Below, piece by piece: positions 37,545-47,417 of a stretch of DNA of 64,000 nucleotides (position 1 is its first letter; each line of letters opens with the position of its first letter). This stretch comes from Elioraea tepidiphila DSM 17972 (GTDB lineage: Bacteria > Pseudomonadota > Alphaproteobacteria > Acetobacterales > Acetobacteraceae). The position numbers and the translations under genes are program-made. The stretch lies in the NCBI RefSeq assembly GCF_000378465.1, contig NZ_KB899917.1, positions 92,933 to 156,932 of the forward strand, in the 5' to 3' direction. Below the pieces are notes generated by a model, which was given only the letters and a program-made list of their open reading frames with translations, searched no databases and had not been told where the DNA came from.

Positions 37545-38513
37545 TCAGTCGGCCGCCACAGCCGTCTGGGCCGGCGTGGCAGCGAGGTACTTCTCGGCCT
37601 CCAGTGCGGCCATGCAGCCCGTGCCGGCCGCCGTGACCGCCTGGCGGAACACCTTGTCCTGCACGTCGCCGGCGGCGAAGACGCCGGGCACCGAGGTGCG
37701 GGTGCTGTCGGGTGCGGTCAGGATGTAGCCCTCGTTGTCCATCTCGACTTGGCCCTTGAACAGCGCGGTGGTCGGGGTGTGGCCGATCGCGATGAACACA
37801 CCGTCAAGATCGAGCACCCGGGTCGCCCCGGTGCGCGCGTGGCGGAGCCGAAGCCCGGTCACGCCCGGCGGATCGTCGGTGCCCAGAATCTCGTCCACCA
37901 CATGGTCCCAGACCACGGAAACCTTCGGGTTCGCGAACAGGCGCTGCTGGAGGATCTTCTCCGCGCGCAGGCTGTCGCGCCGATGCACCAGCGTCACCTG
38001 GGCCGCGTGGTGTGTAAGGTAGAGCGCCTCCTCCACCGCCGAGTTGCCGCCGCCGATCACCGCGACCCGCTTGCCCCGGAAGAAGAACCCGTCGCAGGTC
38101 GCGCAGGCCGAGACCCCGAAGCCCTGGAACCGCTTCTCCGACGGGAGGCCAAGCCAGCGCGCCTGTGCCCCCGTGGCGATCACCACCGCGTCGGCGAGGT
38201 AGGTCGCGCCCGAGTCGCCGGTGGCGCGGAACGGCCGGCGCGAGAGGTCGATCGCGGTGACGATGTCCTCGATCACCCGCGTGCCGACATGCTCCGCCTG
38301 CTTGCGCATCTGCTCCATGAGCCACGGGCCCTGGATGACGTCGGCGAAGCCCGGGTAGTTCTCGACATCGGTGGTGATCATCAACTGCCCGCCGGGCTGC
38401 AGCCCGGCGACCAGCACGGGCTTCAGCGCCGCGCGCGCCGCATAGATCGCCGCCGTGTAGCCGGCCGGGCCGGCGCCGATGATCAGCACCGGCGAGGTGA
38501 TCGTGTCCGCCAT
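37545..38513 (-). CDS. trxB: Thioredoxin reductase
   Basis: NADPH-dependent flavoprotein reducing thioredoxin; 322 aa, usual low-Mr length. FAD site LIIGAGPAGYTAAIYAARA, redox pair CATC (Cys137/Cys140), NADPH site VIGGGNSAVEEAL, C-terminal FAD motif VFAAGDVQD. ATG 38513. Divergent from an Lrp/AsnC regulator 145 bp away, an arrangement common in alphaproteobacteria. Confidence 0.97.
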   Translation of the reverse strand: MADTITSPVLIIGAGPAGYTAAIYAARAALKPVLVAGLQPGGQLMITTDVENYPGFADVIQGPWLMEQMRKQAEHVGTRVIEDIVTAIDLSRRPFRATGDSGATYLADAVVIATGAQARWLGLPSEKRFQGFGVSACATCDGFFFRGKRVAVIGGGNSAVEEALYLTHHAAQVTLVHRRDSLRAEKILQQRLFANPKVSVVWDHVVDEILGTDDPPGVTGLRLRHARTGATRVLDLDGVFIAIGHTPTTALFKGQVEMDNEGYILTAPDSTRTSVPGVFAAGDVQDKVFRQAVTAAGTGCMAALEAEKYLAATPAQTAVAAD

Positions 38514-38612
38514 CGCCCCCTCGTTCGCGTCAGCCTCAGGATATTGCCCTCAACAGGCCCGGAGCAAGGCGAGCCGGCGCGCGCCGCTCGGCTTCCGCCC
38601 CTGGCGCTTCTG

Positions 38613-38620
38613 GAATATTC
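38613..38620. promoter_or_regulatory. Palindromic AT site between trxB and lrp
   Basis: GAATATTC, a perfect 8-bp palindrome inside a short AT-rich patch (TGGAATATTCTTG) about 40 bp before the Lrp-family start. Lrp-type proteins favour AT-rich palindromes, so it may be an autoregulatory site. Confidence 0.3.
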
Positions 38621-38658
38621 TTGCGCGGACCGGCCCAAGAAACGTTCAGGATTCGCCG

Positions 38659-39147
38659 ATGCGCAAGACTCCGGCCGCCGTGCCCGTGCTGGATGCGATC
38701 GACCGTCGCATCCTCGCCGAGCTGCAAGAGGACGGCCGCATGACCAATGTCGAGCTGGCCCGCCGCGCCGGCATTTCCGCCCCGCCCTGCCTGCGCCGGA
38801 TGCGCCGGCTGGAGGAGGCCGGGGTGATTCGCGGCTACCATGCCGAGACCGAGGCGGCGATGCTGGGCTGGCAGGTGCTGTTCTTCGCCATCGTCGGGCT
38901 GGAGAGCCAGAAGCAGTCGGTGCTCGATGCCTTCGAGCAGTTGGCCAGCTCCTGGGCCGAGGTGCGCGAGTGCCACATGATCCGCGGCGGCGGCGATTTC
39001 CTGCTCAAGCTGGTCGCGCGCGACACCGCGCACGAGAACGAGCTGACGCGACGGCTCACCGAGGCGCCGAGCGTCACGCGGGTGACCACGCTGCAGACCA
39101 TCCGCACCGGCAAGGACGTCGCCGGGGTGCCGATCCCGCGCGACTGA
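38659..39147 (+). CDS. Lrp/AsnC-family regulator
   Basis: 162 aa. N-terminal helix-turn-helix (LDAIDRRILAELQEDGRMTNVELARRAGIS, split across ~11-40) and C-terminal RAM/ACT-like domain (~75-155; VRECHMIRGGGDFLLKLVA) that binds amino acids and drives oligomerisation. Divergent from trxB. May respond to an amino acid; the target is probably itself and trxB. Confidence 0.92.
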   Translation: MRKTPAAVPVLDAIDRRILAELQEDGRMTNVELARRAGISAPPCLRRMRRLEEAGVIRGYHAETEAAMLGWQVLFFAIVGLESQKQSVLDAFEQLASSWAEVRECHMIRGGGDFLLKLVARDTAHENELTRRLTEAPSVTRVTTLQTIRTGKDVAGVPIPRD

Positions 39148-39185
39148 ACGGGCCGCCCAAGAGATCCACCACGGAGGCATTGGCC

Positions 39186-39965
39186 ATGCGACTTCAGGGC
39201 CGGACGGCGATCGTCACGGGGGCGGCAAGCGGCATCGGGCGGCGCATCGCTGAACGCTTCGCAAGCGAGGGGGCGAAGGTCGCGATCGCCGATCTCAACC
39301 GCGACGCCGCCGAGGCCGCCGCCGTGGCGATCCGCAAGTCCGGGGCGACGGCGAGGGCCGTGGCGATGGACGTCGCCGACGAAGCCGCGGTGCAGGCGGG
39401 GGTGAACGTCGTGTTGGCGGACTGGGGGCGGATCGACGTGCTGGTCAGCAATGCCGGCATCCAGATCGTCCACCCGGTCGAGGAATTCAGCTTCGCGGAG
39501 TGGCGCAGGGTGGTCGGCATCCATCTCGACGGCGCCTTCCTGCTGACGCGCGCCTGCCTGCCGTCGATGTACGCCAACGGGTACGGCCGGATCATCTACA
39601 TGGGCTCGGTGCACTCCAAGACCGCCTCGGTGCTGAAGGCGCCCTACGTCGCTGCCAAGCACGGGCTGATGGGGCTCGCGCGCGTGGTGGCGAAAGAGGG
39701 GGCGAAGAAGGGGGTCACCGCCAACGTGGTCTGCCCCGGCTTCGTGCTCACGCCGCTGGTCGAGAAGCAGATCCCCGAACAGGCGAAGGAGCTGCACCTG
39801 TCCGAGGATCAGGTGGTGAAGACGATCATGCTGAAGGATACGGTCGACGGCGAGTTCACCACCGTGGACGATATCGCCGAGGTGGCGCTGTTCTTTGCGG
39901 GCTACCCGAACGCGGCGCTGACCGGGCAGAGCCTGATCGCGAGCCACGGCTGGCACATGGAGTGA
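39186..39965 (+). CDS. bdhA: 3-hydroxybutyrate dehydrogenase
   Basis: SDR enzyme interconverting 3-hydroxybutyrate and acetoacetate with NAD; 259 aa. Rossmann TGAASGIG near residues 11-18, NAG (VSNAGIQ), catalytic Ser in MGSVHSK, YVAAK, and the diagnostic C-terminal region TPLVEKQIPEQAKE ... GQSLIASHGWHME shared by BDH enzymes. GGAGG lies about 10 nt before ATG 39186. Supports turnover of polyhydroxybutyrate or ketone bodies. Confidence 0.93.
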   Translation: MRLQGRTAIVTGAASGIGRRIAERFASEGAKVAIADLNRDAAEAAAVAIRKSGATARAVAMDVADEAAVQAGVNVVLADWGRIDVLVSNAGIQIVHPVEEFSFAEWRRVVGIHLDGAFLLTRACLPSMYANGYGRIIYMGSVHSKTASVLKAPYVAAKHGLMGLARVVAKEGAKKGVTANVVCPGFVLTPLVEKQIPEQAKELHLSEDQVVKTIMLKDTVDGEFTTVDDIAEVALFFAGYPNAALTGQSLIASHGWHME

Positions 39966-39987
39966 TGCTCGCCGGCGCGGGGAAGGA

Positions 39988-41307
39988 TCACAGATAGCCC
40001 CCGGAGCGCAGCGAGGTGATGCCGTTCCGGCCGACGATCAGGTGATCGCCGACCTCGATATCGACGATCGCGCAGGCGCGGCTGATCTCCTTGGTGAGCG
40101 CGATGTCCTGCCGGCTCGGCCGGGCGTCGCCCGAGGGATGGTTGTGCACCAGGATCAGCTTGGTCGCGTGCAGTTCGAGCGCGCGCTTGATCAGCTCGCG
40201 CGTGTGCACGGCGACGAAGTCGGTGGTGCCCCGCGCCTGGAGGTCGTCGGCCAGCAGACGGTTGCGGTTGTCGAGGTAGAGGACACGGAAGTTCTCGACC
40301 CGTTCGCTCGCGAGCGAGGCATAGACATAGGCCGAGAGCTGGTCCCAGTCCTGCAACACCAGCCCCTCCTGCATGCGCGTGCGCAAGAGCCGCACGGCTG
40401 AGGCATTCACCGCCTTGATGCAGACCGCCTGCTCGCGCGTCAGCCCGGCCCGGCGCGTCAGTTCCGCGATCGGTGCGGCCAGCACCTCGGCATAACCCTC
40501 GAAGGTGACCATCAGCCGCTCGGCGAGGCGGCGCGCCTCATCCGGATTGGCCACCAGGGTCAGCAGGAACTCGAGCAGCGTGCGGTCGTCGAGCTGATCC
40601 GCCGCCTGCGCGACGACAAAGGCGTAGCGGCTGGTGGCATCCAGCGTGGCCGGGGCGTCCTTGGCGAGGTTGTCATGCGCCATGCTGTCGTGCAGGGCCG
40701 CGGCGAGGGTCCTGGCGATGCCGCTGTCGGCAGAATGGGGGCTGGGCTCGTGATGGCCCTGCTCGGTCAGCCGCGACAGCCGGGCGGCGAGCGCCTGGCG
40801 CTCCTGCTCCGAGATCTTGAGGCGGTCGCGCAACGCCTCGGCCTCGGCGGCACGGCGCCGGCGCTGCACCGCGGAGGCCGCGGCGCGGCGGACGATGTCG
40901 ATCACATCGCCCATCCGGAACGGCTTCTTGATGAAGTCGAAGGCGCGCACGCGCACGGCATCGATCGCCACATCCGCGGTCGCCCCGCCCGTCATCACAA
41001 CGACTTCGATGGCAACGGTCTCCTGACGGTTCCAGAGCAGGTCGCTTGCCAATGAGATCCCTGACTGCTCGGGCATACGGAGATCCGTCAAAACAACGCA
41101 AATGGAAGCGTCGGCCTTGATCAGAGTCCAGGCCTGCATCGGCGAGTAGGCTGGGACCACTTCGAAACCATGCTGCGAAAGCCCGAAAGTGACGAGGTGA
41201 ACAATCGCCTTCTCGTCGTCGACAACAAGAATTCTTGGCCTCTCAGGTGCTATCACCTGAGTTCCGACGCCGTCGTCGTCCAGTTTCTCGATACGTCGTC
41301 GAGCCAT
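39988..41307 (-). CDS. Response-regulator receiver domain fused to RadC (JAMM) domain
   Basis: 439 aa with an unusual order. Residues ~23-140: a CheY-type receiver with acidic pair Asp30/Asp31 (RILVVDDE), phospho-acceptor Asp75 in VLTDLRMPE, Thr106 and Lys128 (FIKKPF), all intact. Residues ~141-182: charged helical/coiled-coil linker. Residues ~240-310: RadC helical N-domain (LLEFLLTLVANPDEARRLAERL). Residues ~318-439: RadC MPN/JAMM domain with FRVLYLDNRNRLLADD, HNHPSGD (His388, His390), Ser398 and Asp401, and DHLIVGRNGITSL. Normal RadC has no receiver. Implies phosphorylation-controlled RadC activity; RadC's biochemical role is itself unsettled. No histidine kinase gene is in the window. ATG 41307. 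Confidence 0.93.
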   Translation of the reverse strand: MARRRIEKLDDDGVGTQVIAPERPRILVVDDEKAIVHLVTFGLSQHGFEVVPAYSPMQAWTLIKADASICVVLTDLRMPEQSGISLASDLLWNRQETVAIEVVVMTGGATADVAIDAVRVRAFDFIKKPFRMGDVIDIVRRAAASAVQRRRRAAEAEALRDRLKISEQERQALAARLSRLTEQGHHEPSPHSADSGIARTLAAALHDSMAHDNLAKDAPATLDATSRYAFVVAQAADQLDDRTLLEFLLTLVANPDEARRLAERLMVTFEGYAEVLAAPIAELTRRAGLTREQAVCIKAVNASAVRLLRTRMQEGLVLQDWDQLSAYVYASLASERVENFRVLYLDNRNRLLADDLQARGTTDFVAVHTRELIKRALELHATKLILVHNHPSGDARPSRQDIALTKEISRACAIVDIEVGDHLIVGRNGITSLRSGGYL

Positions 41308-41530
41308 TGTCGACCTTCGCCGATGTCCACGTACGACAGTCTAGTGCGACATCGGCTGACGCGACATAGGGGATTTGCTGGAAATTGGTGCATTCAGAAA
41401 AAGTCCTTGCTCTCGTGGCCTGCGCGCAACGCATAAGGACTGTCATACTATTGAAGAGCCGCTCCCCGCAGCAGGCGCCCCGCGCGGACGGGGCCGCAGA
41501 CCGCGTCCGGTGCCACCAGATCAACCCGCG

Positions 41531-42136
41531 TCAGCGGTGCGCGACGATCGGCGGCGGCTCTTCGGGCATCCGGTAGGCGTAGCCCTCGCAATCCACCTGC
41601 GGATTGATCGGATTGAAGAGCCCCGCCGGATTGTCCTTCCAGAGCCAGACATGCAGGTCATAGTGATGCAGCTCGCGCGGCATCAGCGGCTCATGGCCTT
41701 CCATCGGGCCGTCGAAGGGCCGACCGAAGATGTGTGGACGTTCGGTGATGCCGGTCGCGAGCGGGACGAACCACTCGGCCGCGACCAGGTGCAGCGTCCC
41801 GTCGCGGGCGGGCTCGTAGACCAGGATCTGCGGCCGGAACGGATCGGGCGTCGGGCCGATCAGCGCCGGATTCAGGAAGTGCACGCCCATCCCGCCGTTC
41901 GGGTAGACGACGCAGCCGAGCGTCGAGAAGTAGCCGTCACGGATCGCGACCACCGGGTCGGCGTATTTCGCGAGCGCATCGCGCACCTCGACCAGCTCAG
42001 GTGTCAGGGTTGCCGGTACGCCGCTGGACAGGGTCCGCGGGCCATGCGCGGCGGTGGGGCCGGCGGCGATCGCCGCGGCGAGGACCGCGCCCAGGCGAAG
42101 GGCGCGCAGCGGGTTGTTGGGTGGTCGGTCGGTCAT
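41531..42136 (-). CDS. Secreted hypothetical protein
   Basis: 201 aa. Signal peptide at ~10-31 (LRLGAVLAAAIAAGPTAAHG, cleavage after TAA). The mature part has no catalytic motif I recognise but is aromatic- and Pro-rich with LGCVVYPNGGMGVHFLNP, and HHYDLHVWLWKDNPAGLFNP, ending with a single Cys in VDCEGYAYRMPEEP. Resembles uncharacterised periplasmic proteins of proteobacteria. ATG 42136 with GGAGA upstream. Stands alone on the minus strand. Confidence 0.75.
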   Translation of the reverse strand: MTDRPPNNPLRALRLGAVLAAAIAAGPTAAHGPRTLSSGVPATLTPELVEVRDALAKYADPVVAIRDGYFSTLGCVVYPNGGMGVHFLNPALIGPTPDPFRPQILVYEPARDGTLHLVAAEWFVPLATGITERPHIFGRPFDGPMEGHEPLMPRELHHYDLHVWLWKDNPAGLFNPINPQVDCEGYAYRMPEEPPPIVAHR

Positions 42137-42264
42137 GGCAGGTCTCCGTGCTGCGGTCTGCGCGTCGTTGCGCTCCCGTCACGCGCACAGGATGACAAGC
42201 CAGACTTTCCGCCTCCATCGCCGCACTTCGCCGGATCTTGCCAGAAGTCTCCGGGTGGAATGTG

Positions 42265-43470
42265 CTACAGTCGCTTGACCCGGAACGCCGCCCCTTCAAG
42301 CGCCGCCAGGATCTCCGCGCCGTGCGCGGCATCACGCGCCTCGACCACCAGGTCGAGCTCGGCCGTGCGCACCGAGGGTGCCGCGAACAGCCGCTGATGC
42401 GCGACATCGATGATGTTGCCGCCCGCCTGGGCGATCCGACCGGCCACGTCGGCCAGCACGCCGGGCCGGTCGGCGATGTCGACCGCGAGCCTGAGCAGCC
42501 TGCCGTCGCGCACCAGGTCGCGCAGCAGCACGTTGGCGAGGATGCGCGTGTCGATGTTCGCCCCGCACAGGATCACGCCGACATGCCGCTGCGCAAACAG
42601 AGCCGGATGGACGAGCAGGGCGGCGATGCCTGCGGCACCCGCGCCCTCGGTGACGATCTTCGCCTCCTCGACCAGCAGGCCGATCGCCTCCTCGATCGCG
42701 CGCTCGGGCACGACGAGCACGCGCTCGACATGATCGCGGATGATGGCGAACGGCCGCTCACCGATGTCGCGTACGGCGATGCCCTCGGCGATCGTAGCAC
42801 CTCCGGTCTGGACCGGCTCGCCGGCGAGGCGTTGCGCGCAGGCGGTCCAGCCCTCGACCTCGACGCCGATCACGCGCATCCCCGGGCGGAGCGCGTGCGC
42901 CGCCACGGCGCAGCCGGCGATCAGCCCGCCGCCGCCCACCGGAATGACGAGCGTATCCAGGATCGGCGCATCATCGATCATCTCGATCGCGGCCGTGCCC
43001 TGACCGGCAATGATCGCGTCGTCGTCGTAGGGATGAACGATCGTCAGCCCGCGCTCCGCGGCAAGCGCCCGCGCGTGCTCGGCGCTGTCCGACAGCGTCT
43101 CGCCGTGCAGCATCACCGCGGCGCCATGCGCGCGGGTGCGCATCACCTTGGCGTTGGGCGTGGCGGCCGGCATCACCACGGTCGCGGGAATGCCGAGCCG
43201 GTGCGCGTGATACGCCACTGCCTGGGCGTGGTTGCCGGCCGACATCGTGATCACGCCCGAACGCCGCTCCGCCTCCGAGAGTGCCAGCAGCCGATTGAGC
43301 GCGCCGCGTTCCTTGAAGCTGCCCGTGCGGTGCAGCGTCTCCAGCTTCATCGCGAGCGAGGCGAGGCCGAGCCGCGCGGCAAGCGCGCCCGCCTGCACGC
43401 TCGGCGTGCGTGCGACACCGTCGGCGATCCGTGCCGCGGCCGCGACGATGTCGTCATGTGTGACGGCCAC
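42265..43470 (-). CDS. ilvA: Threonine ammonia-lyase with ACT domain
   Basis: Deaminates threonine to 2-oxobutyrate for isoleucine synthesis; 401 aa. PLP lysine in GSFKERGA (Lys53), SAGNHAQAVAYHA, the phosphate loop PVGGGGLIAGCA, and a C-terminal ACT domain (~325-401; VDIADRPGVLADVAGRI) for allosteric control. Length and single ACT fit the TdcB/short IlvA form. Start GTG 43470, 14 bp after greA; likely an operon. Confidence 0.93.
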   Translation of the reverse strand: MAVTHDDIVAAAARIADGVARTPSVQAGALAARLGLASLAMKLETLHRTGSFKERGALNRLLALSEAERRSGVITMSAGNHAQAVAYHAHRLGIPATVVMPAATPNAKVMRTRAHGAAVMLHGETLSDSAEHARALAAERGLTIVHPYDDDAIIAGQGTAAIEMIDDAPILDTLVIPVGGGGLIAGCAVAAHALRPGMRVIGVEVEGWTACAQRLAGEPVQTGGATIAEGIAVRDIGERPFAIIRDHVERVLVVPERAIEEAIGLLVEEAKIVTEGAGAAGIAALLVHPALFAQRHVGVILCGANIDTRILANVLLRDLVRDGRLLRLAVDIADRPGVLADVAGRIAQAGGNIIDVAHQRLFAAPSVRTAELDLVVEARDAAHGAEILAALEGAAFRVKRL

Positions 43471-43484
43471 GGCGCGGCGCGGGT

Positions 43485-43958
43485 TCAGCCGAACCCGACC
43501 GCGGTGATCTCGTAGCTCTTCGCCCCGCCGGGCGCGGGCACCTCGACGACATCGCCCACCTTCTTGCCGAGGATCGCGCGCGCGACCGGCGAGGAGATGC
43601 TGATCAGGCCCTTCTTGATGTCGGCTTCGTGCGCGCCGACGATCTGCCAGGTGCGTTCCTCCTCGGTCTCCTCGTCGACGAGCGTGACCTTGGCGCCGAA
43701 CATCACCTGGCTGCCCGACAGCTTGGAGATGTCGATGACTTCGGCCGCGGCGATGATCGCCTCCAGCTCGGCCACCCGCCCCTCGATGAAGCTCTGGCGC
43801 TCACGCGCGGCGTGGTATTCGGCGTTCTCCGACAGGTCGCCATGCGTGCGCGCCTCGGCGATCGCGCGAATCACGGCAGGCCGCTCGTTCGTCTTCAGAT
43901 GCCGGAGTTCATCCTCCAGTCTTGCCAGGCCCTCGGCCGTCATCGGGAATTTCTGCAC
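43485..43958 (-). CDS. greA: Transcription elongation factor GreA
   Basis: 157 aa, the standard length. N-terminal coiled coil with the acidic tip ([35 protein letters not shown] carries the Asp-Glu pair that activates RNA polymerase cleavage) and C-terminal FKBP-like domain ([21 protein letters not shown]). Rescues backtracked polymerase. Start GTG 43958. TTGACA occurs at 44048-44053 on the minus strand as a possible -35 but the -10 is poor. Confidence 0.96.
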   Translation of the reverse strand: MQKFPMTAEGLARLEDELRHLKTNERPAVIRAIAEARTHGDLSENAEYHAARERQSFIEGRVAELEAIIAAAEVIDISKLSGSQVMFGAKVTLVDEETEEERTWQIVGAHEADIKKGLISISSPVARAILGKKVGDVVEVPAPGGAKSYEITAVGFG

Positions 43959-44061
43959 GGGAGGCGTCCTCTTCGAACCCTTGTCTCGTGTGACTGGAAC
44001 AACCGAACCGCAGGAACGGGCATCGAGCTTGCCCGGTTCCTGATCTCTGTCAAACGACGCT

Positions 44062-44092
44062 GCGCGCCCCCCGGTTGCCCGGGAAGGCGCGC
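44062..44092 (-). terminator. Hairpin between carB and greA
   Basis: GCGCGCC (44062-44068) and GGCGCGC (44086-44092) enclose a second pairing CCCGG/CCGGG. It starts 10 bp past the carB stop. No T run, so possibly a weak terminator. Confidence 0.4.
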
Positions 44093-44101
44093 GGCTCCGT
44101 C

Positions 44102-47100
44102 CTAGAACGATCCGTGAAAATACGACTGGAGGGGCGCGACTTCAAGCGTGCCGGCCTTCAGGGCGGCGATCGCGTGGACCGCGGCGCGTGCACCGGCCAG
44201 CGTCGTGTAGTGCGGGACGTTGTGGGTCAGGGCCGAGCGGCGGATGTCGAAACTGTCCGACACGCTGCGCCCACCCGAGGTGGTGTTGATCACGAGCTGG
44301 AACGCGCCGGACTTGATCGCATCGACGCAGTGCGGCCGGCCTTCCAGCACCTTGTTCACCACCGTCACCTCGATCCCGGCCTCGCGGATCGCGGTCGCGG
44401 TGCCGCGCGTCGCGGTGATGGTGAACCCCATGTCGGTGAGCCGCCGCGCCAGTGCCACCGCCGCCTGCTTGTCGCCGTCCTTGACGCTGATGAACGCCGT
44501 GCCCGCCGCCGGCAGCCGCACGCCGGCGCCGAGCTGACTCTTGGCGAAGGCGCGCTCGAAGCTCGCATCGAGCCCCATCACCTCGCCGGTGGACTTCATC
44601 TCCGGCCCAAGCAGCACGTCCACATGCGGGAAGCGCGCGAAGGGGAATACGCTCTCCTTCACCGCGACGTGCCGGCTCACGGCTTCGTCGTCCAGCCGGA
44701 ACGAGGAAAGCTTGGCTCCGGCCATCACCTTCGCACCGATCTTCGCCACCGCCACACCCGTCGCCTTGGCGACGAAGGGGACGGTGCGCGAGGCGCGCGG
44801 GTTCACCTCCAGCACGTAGATCGCCTCATCCTTGATCGCGTACTGCACGTTCATCAGCCCGACCACCTTCAGCGCCTTGGCCAGCGCCTCGGTCTCGGCA
44901 CGCAGCTCCGCCACCAGCGCGGGCGAGAGCGAGTAGGGCGGCAGCGAGCAGGCGGAATCGCCCGAGTGGATGCCCGCCTCCTCGATATGCTCCATCACGC
45001 CCGCGACATAGACCGTGTCGCCATCGGCGATGCAGTCCACGTCCACTTCGATCGCGTCGTTCAGGTAGCGGTCGATCAGCACCGGGTTGTCACCCGAGAC
45101 CCGCACCGCCTCGCGCATGTAGCGGTGCAGGCCCTGGCGATCGTGCACGATCTCCATCGCCCGACCGCCGAGCACGTAGGACGGGCGGATCACCACCGGG
45201 TAGCCGATCCGTTCCGCAATCGCCTCCGCCTCCTCGGCCGAGCGCGCGGTGCCGTTCTCCGGCTGGCGCAGCCCGAGCCGCTTCAGCAGATCCTGGAACC
45301 GCTCGCGGTCCTCGGCGATGTCGATCGCATCCGCGCTCGTGCCCAGCAGCGGAATGCCCGCCGCCGCCAGCGCCTGCGACAGCCGCAGCGGCGTCTGCCC
45401 GCCATACTGCACGATGCAGCCGAGCACCGTGCCGTTCTGCTGCTCGCGGCGCACGAGCGCGATCACGTCCTCGCCCGTCAGCGGCTCGAAATAGAGCCGG
45501 TCGGAGGTGTCGTAGTCGGTCGAGACCGTCTCGGGGTTGCAGTTGACCATGATGGTCTCGAACCCCGCCTCCTTCAGGGCATAGGCCGCATGCACGCAGC
45601 AATAGTCGAACTCGATCCCCTGGCCGATCCGGTTCGGCCCGCCGCCGAGGATCACCACCTTGGTGCGATCGGTCGGGTCGGCCTCGCACTCGGCCGGCTC
45701 GATCCCGTTGCCCTCATAGGTCGAGTACATGTAGGGCGTGAGGCTCTCGAACTCGGCCGCGCAGGTATCGATCCGCTTGTACACCGGATGCACGCCGAGC
45801 TTCATGCGCAGCTTCGCGACCTCGGCCTCCTTCACGCCCGCGAGCACGGCGAGCCGCCGGTCCGAGAACCCCATCGCCTTCAGCCGCTGCAAGCCCAAGG
45901 CATCCTTCGGCAGGCCCGCCGCGCGCACCATCTCCTCGGCGTGCACCACCGCCTCGATCTCGCGCAGGAACCACGGATCGAAGCGCGTCGCCCCGTGGAT
46001 CTCCTCCACCGTCAGCCCCTCGCGGAACGCCTGCGCCACCGCCAGCACGCGATCCGGCGTCGGTGTCGACAGCGCGGCCAGGATCTCGCCCTTCTCCGCC
46101 CCCGCCAGCGCCTCCACCTCGTCGAGCCCCGAGAGACCCGTCTCGAGGCTGCGCAGCCCCTTCTGCAACGCCTCGGCGAAGGTGCGACCGATCGCCATCG
46201 CCTCGCCGACGGACTTCATGCTCGTCGTCAGCAGCGCCGGCGTGCCGGGAAACTTCTCGAAGGTGAAGCGCGGCATCTTCACCACCACATAGTCGATCGT
46301 CGGCTCGAAACTCGCGGGCGTCACCTTGGTGATGTCGTTCGCCAACTCATCCAGCGTGTAGCCGACCGCGAGCTTCGCCGCGATCTTGGCGATCGGGAAG
46401 CCGGTCGCCTTGGATGCGAGCGCGGAGGATCGGCTCACGCGCGGGTTCATCTCGATGATCACCATCCGCCCATCGGCCGGGTTGATCGCGAACTGCACAT
46501 TCGATCCGCCGGTGTCCACCCCGATCTCGCGCAGGCACGCGATCGAGGCATCGCGCATCCGCTGATACTCCTTGTCGGTGAGCGTCAGCGCCGGCGCGAT
46601 CGTCACCGAATCGCCCGTGTGCACGCCCATCGGGTCGAGATTCTCGATCGAGCAGACGATGATGCAGTTGTCCGCGCGGTCGCGCACAACCTCCATCTCG
46701 TACTCCTTCCAGCCGAGCACGCTCTCCTCGATCAGCACCTCGGTGGTCGGCGAGGCGTCGAGCCCGCCCGTGACGATCGCCTCGAACTCCTCCATGTTGT
46801 AGGCGATGCCGCCGCCCGTGCCGCCGAGCGTGAAGCTCGGCCGGATCACCGCCGGCAGCCCCACCAGCTTCAAGGCCTCGCGCGCCTCCGCCAGCGAGTG
46901 CGCGATCGCGCTCTTCGGGCTCTCGATGCCGATCGCCGCCATCGCGTCGCGGAACTTCTGCCGATCCTCGGCCTTGTCGATCGCCTCGCGCTTCGCCCCG
47001 ATCAGCTCGACGCCGTAGCGGTCGAGCACGCCGAGATCGGCAAGCTTCATCGCCGTGTTCAACGCGGTCTGGCCGCCCATCGTCGGCAGCAGCGCGTCGG

Positions 47101-47347
47101 GGCGCTCCTTGGCGATGATCTTCTCGACCATCTCCGGCGTGATCGGCTCGACATAGGTCGCATCCGCGAGCCCCGGATCCGTCATGATCGTTGCCGGGTT
47201 GGAGTTGACCAGGATCACCCGGTACCCCTCCGCCTTCAGCGCCTTGCACGCCTGCGCGCCGGAATAGTCGAACTCGCAGGCCTGGCCGATCACGATCGGG
47301 CCGGCGCCGATGATCAGGATGCTCTTCAGGTCTTCGCGCTTGGGCAT
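44102..47347 (-). CDS. carB: Carbamoyl-phosphate synthase large subunit
   Basis: 1081 aa. Two homologous ATP-grasp halves: carboxyphosphate domain ([19 protein letters not shown] at start; [19 protein letters not shown]) and carbamoyl-phosphate domain ([40 protein letters not shown]), then a C-terminal MGS-like allosteric domain (~940-1081). Uses ammonia channelled from CarA to make carbamoyl phosphate for arginine and pyrimidines. ATG 47347 with CGGAGGA upstream. Separated from carA by an SDR and a lysE gene. Confidence 0.97.
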   Translation of the reverse strand: MPKREDLKSILIIGAGPIVIGQACEFDYSGAQACKALKAEGYRVILVNSNPATIMTDPGLADATYVEPITPEMVEKIIAKERPDALLPTMGGQTALNTAMKLADLGVLDRYGVELIGAKREAIDKAEDRQKFRDAMAAIGIESPKSAIAHSLAEAREALKLVGLPAVIRPSFTLGGTGGGIAYNMEEFEAIVTGGLDASPTTEVLIEESVLGWKEYEMEVVRDRADNCIIVCSIENLDPMGVHTGDSVTIAPALTLTDKEYQRMRDASIACLREIGVDTGGSNVQFAINPADGRMVIIEMNPRVSRSSALASKATGFPIAKIAAKLAVGYTLDELANDITKVTPASFEPTIDYVVVKMPRFTFEKFPGTPALLTTSMKSVGEAMAIGRTFAEALQKGLRSLETGLSGLDEVEALAGAEKGEILAALSTPTPDRVLAVAQAFREGLTVEEIHGATRFDPWFLREIEAVVHAEEMVRAAGLPKDALGLQRLKAMGFSDRRLAVLAGVKEAEVAKLRMKLGVHPVYKRIDTCAAEFESLTPYMYSTYEGNGIEPAECEADPTDRTKVVILGGGPNRIGQGIEFDYCCVHAAYALKEAGFETIMVNCNPETVSTDYDTSDRLYFEPLTGEDVIALVRREQQNGTVLGCIVQYGGQTPLRLSQALAAAGIPLLGTSADAIDIAEDRERFQDLLKRLGLRQPENGTARSAEEAEAIAERIGYPVVIRPSYVLGGRAMEIVHDRQGLHRYMREAVRVSGDNPVLIDRYLNDAIEVDVDCIADGDTVYVAGVMEHIEEAGIHSGDSACSLPPYSLSPALVAELRAETEALAKALKVVGLMNVQYAIKDEAIYVLEVNPRASRTVPFVAKATGVAVAKIGAKVMAGAKLSSFRLDDEAVSRHVAVKESVFPFARFPHVDVLLGPEMKSTGEVMGLDASFERAFAKSQLGAGVRLPAAGTAFISVKDGDKQAAVALARRLTDMGFTITATRGTATAIREAGIEVTVVNKVLEGRPHCVDAIKSGAFQLVINTTSGGRSVSDSFDIRRSALTHNVPHYTTLAGARAAVHAIAALKAGTLEVAPLQSYFHGSF

Positions 47348-47359
47348 GTCCCATCCTCC

Positions 47360-47378
47360 GCAAGGGCTCCGCCCTTGC
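47360..47378 (-). promoter_or_regulatory. Leader hairpin directly before the carB ribosome site
   Basis: GCAAGGGC, 3-nt loop, GCCCTTGC; on the minus strand the stem ends immediately before the GGAGGA of carB. Such placement could influence translation start, or it may be a repeat hairpin. Confidence 0.45.
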
Positions 47379-47384
47379 ATCCCG

Positions 47385-47408
47385 CCGGGGGGCCGGAAGG
47401 CCCCCCGG
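47385..47408 (-). terminator. GC-rich hairpin after lysE
   Basis: CCGGGGGGCC (47385-47394), GGAA loop, GGCCCCCCGG (47399-47408), 10 bp past the lysE-like stop. A very stable stem without U tract; may partly terminate transcription between the carA unit and carB. Confidence 0.5.
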
Positions 47409-47417
47409 CCCCCCCGA

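Noticed and set aside
39988..41307. Two separate genes (response regulator plus radC)
   Set aside because: No stop, frameshift, internal start with ribosome site or domain break is seen; the linker continues as a charged helix into the RadC domain.
41243..41524. 93-codon minus-strand frame upstream of the receiver-RadC gene
   Set aside because: Overlaps the start of that gene in another frame, has no homology or ribosome site.
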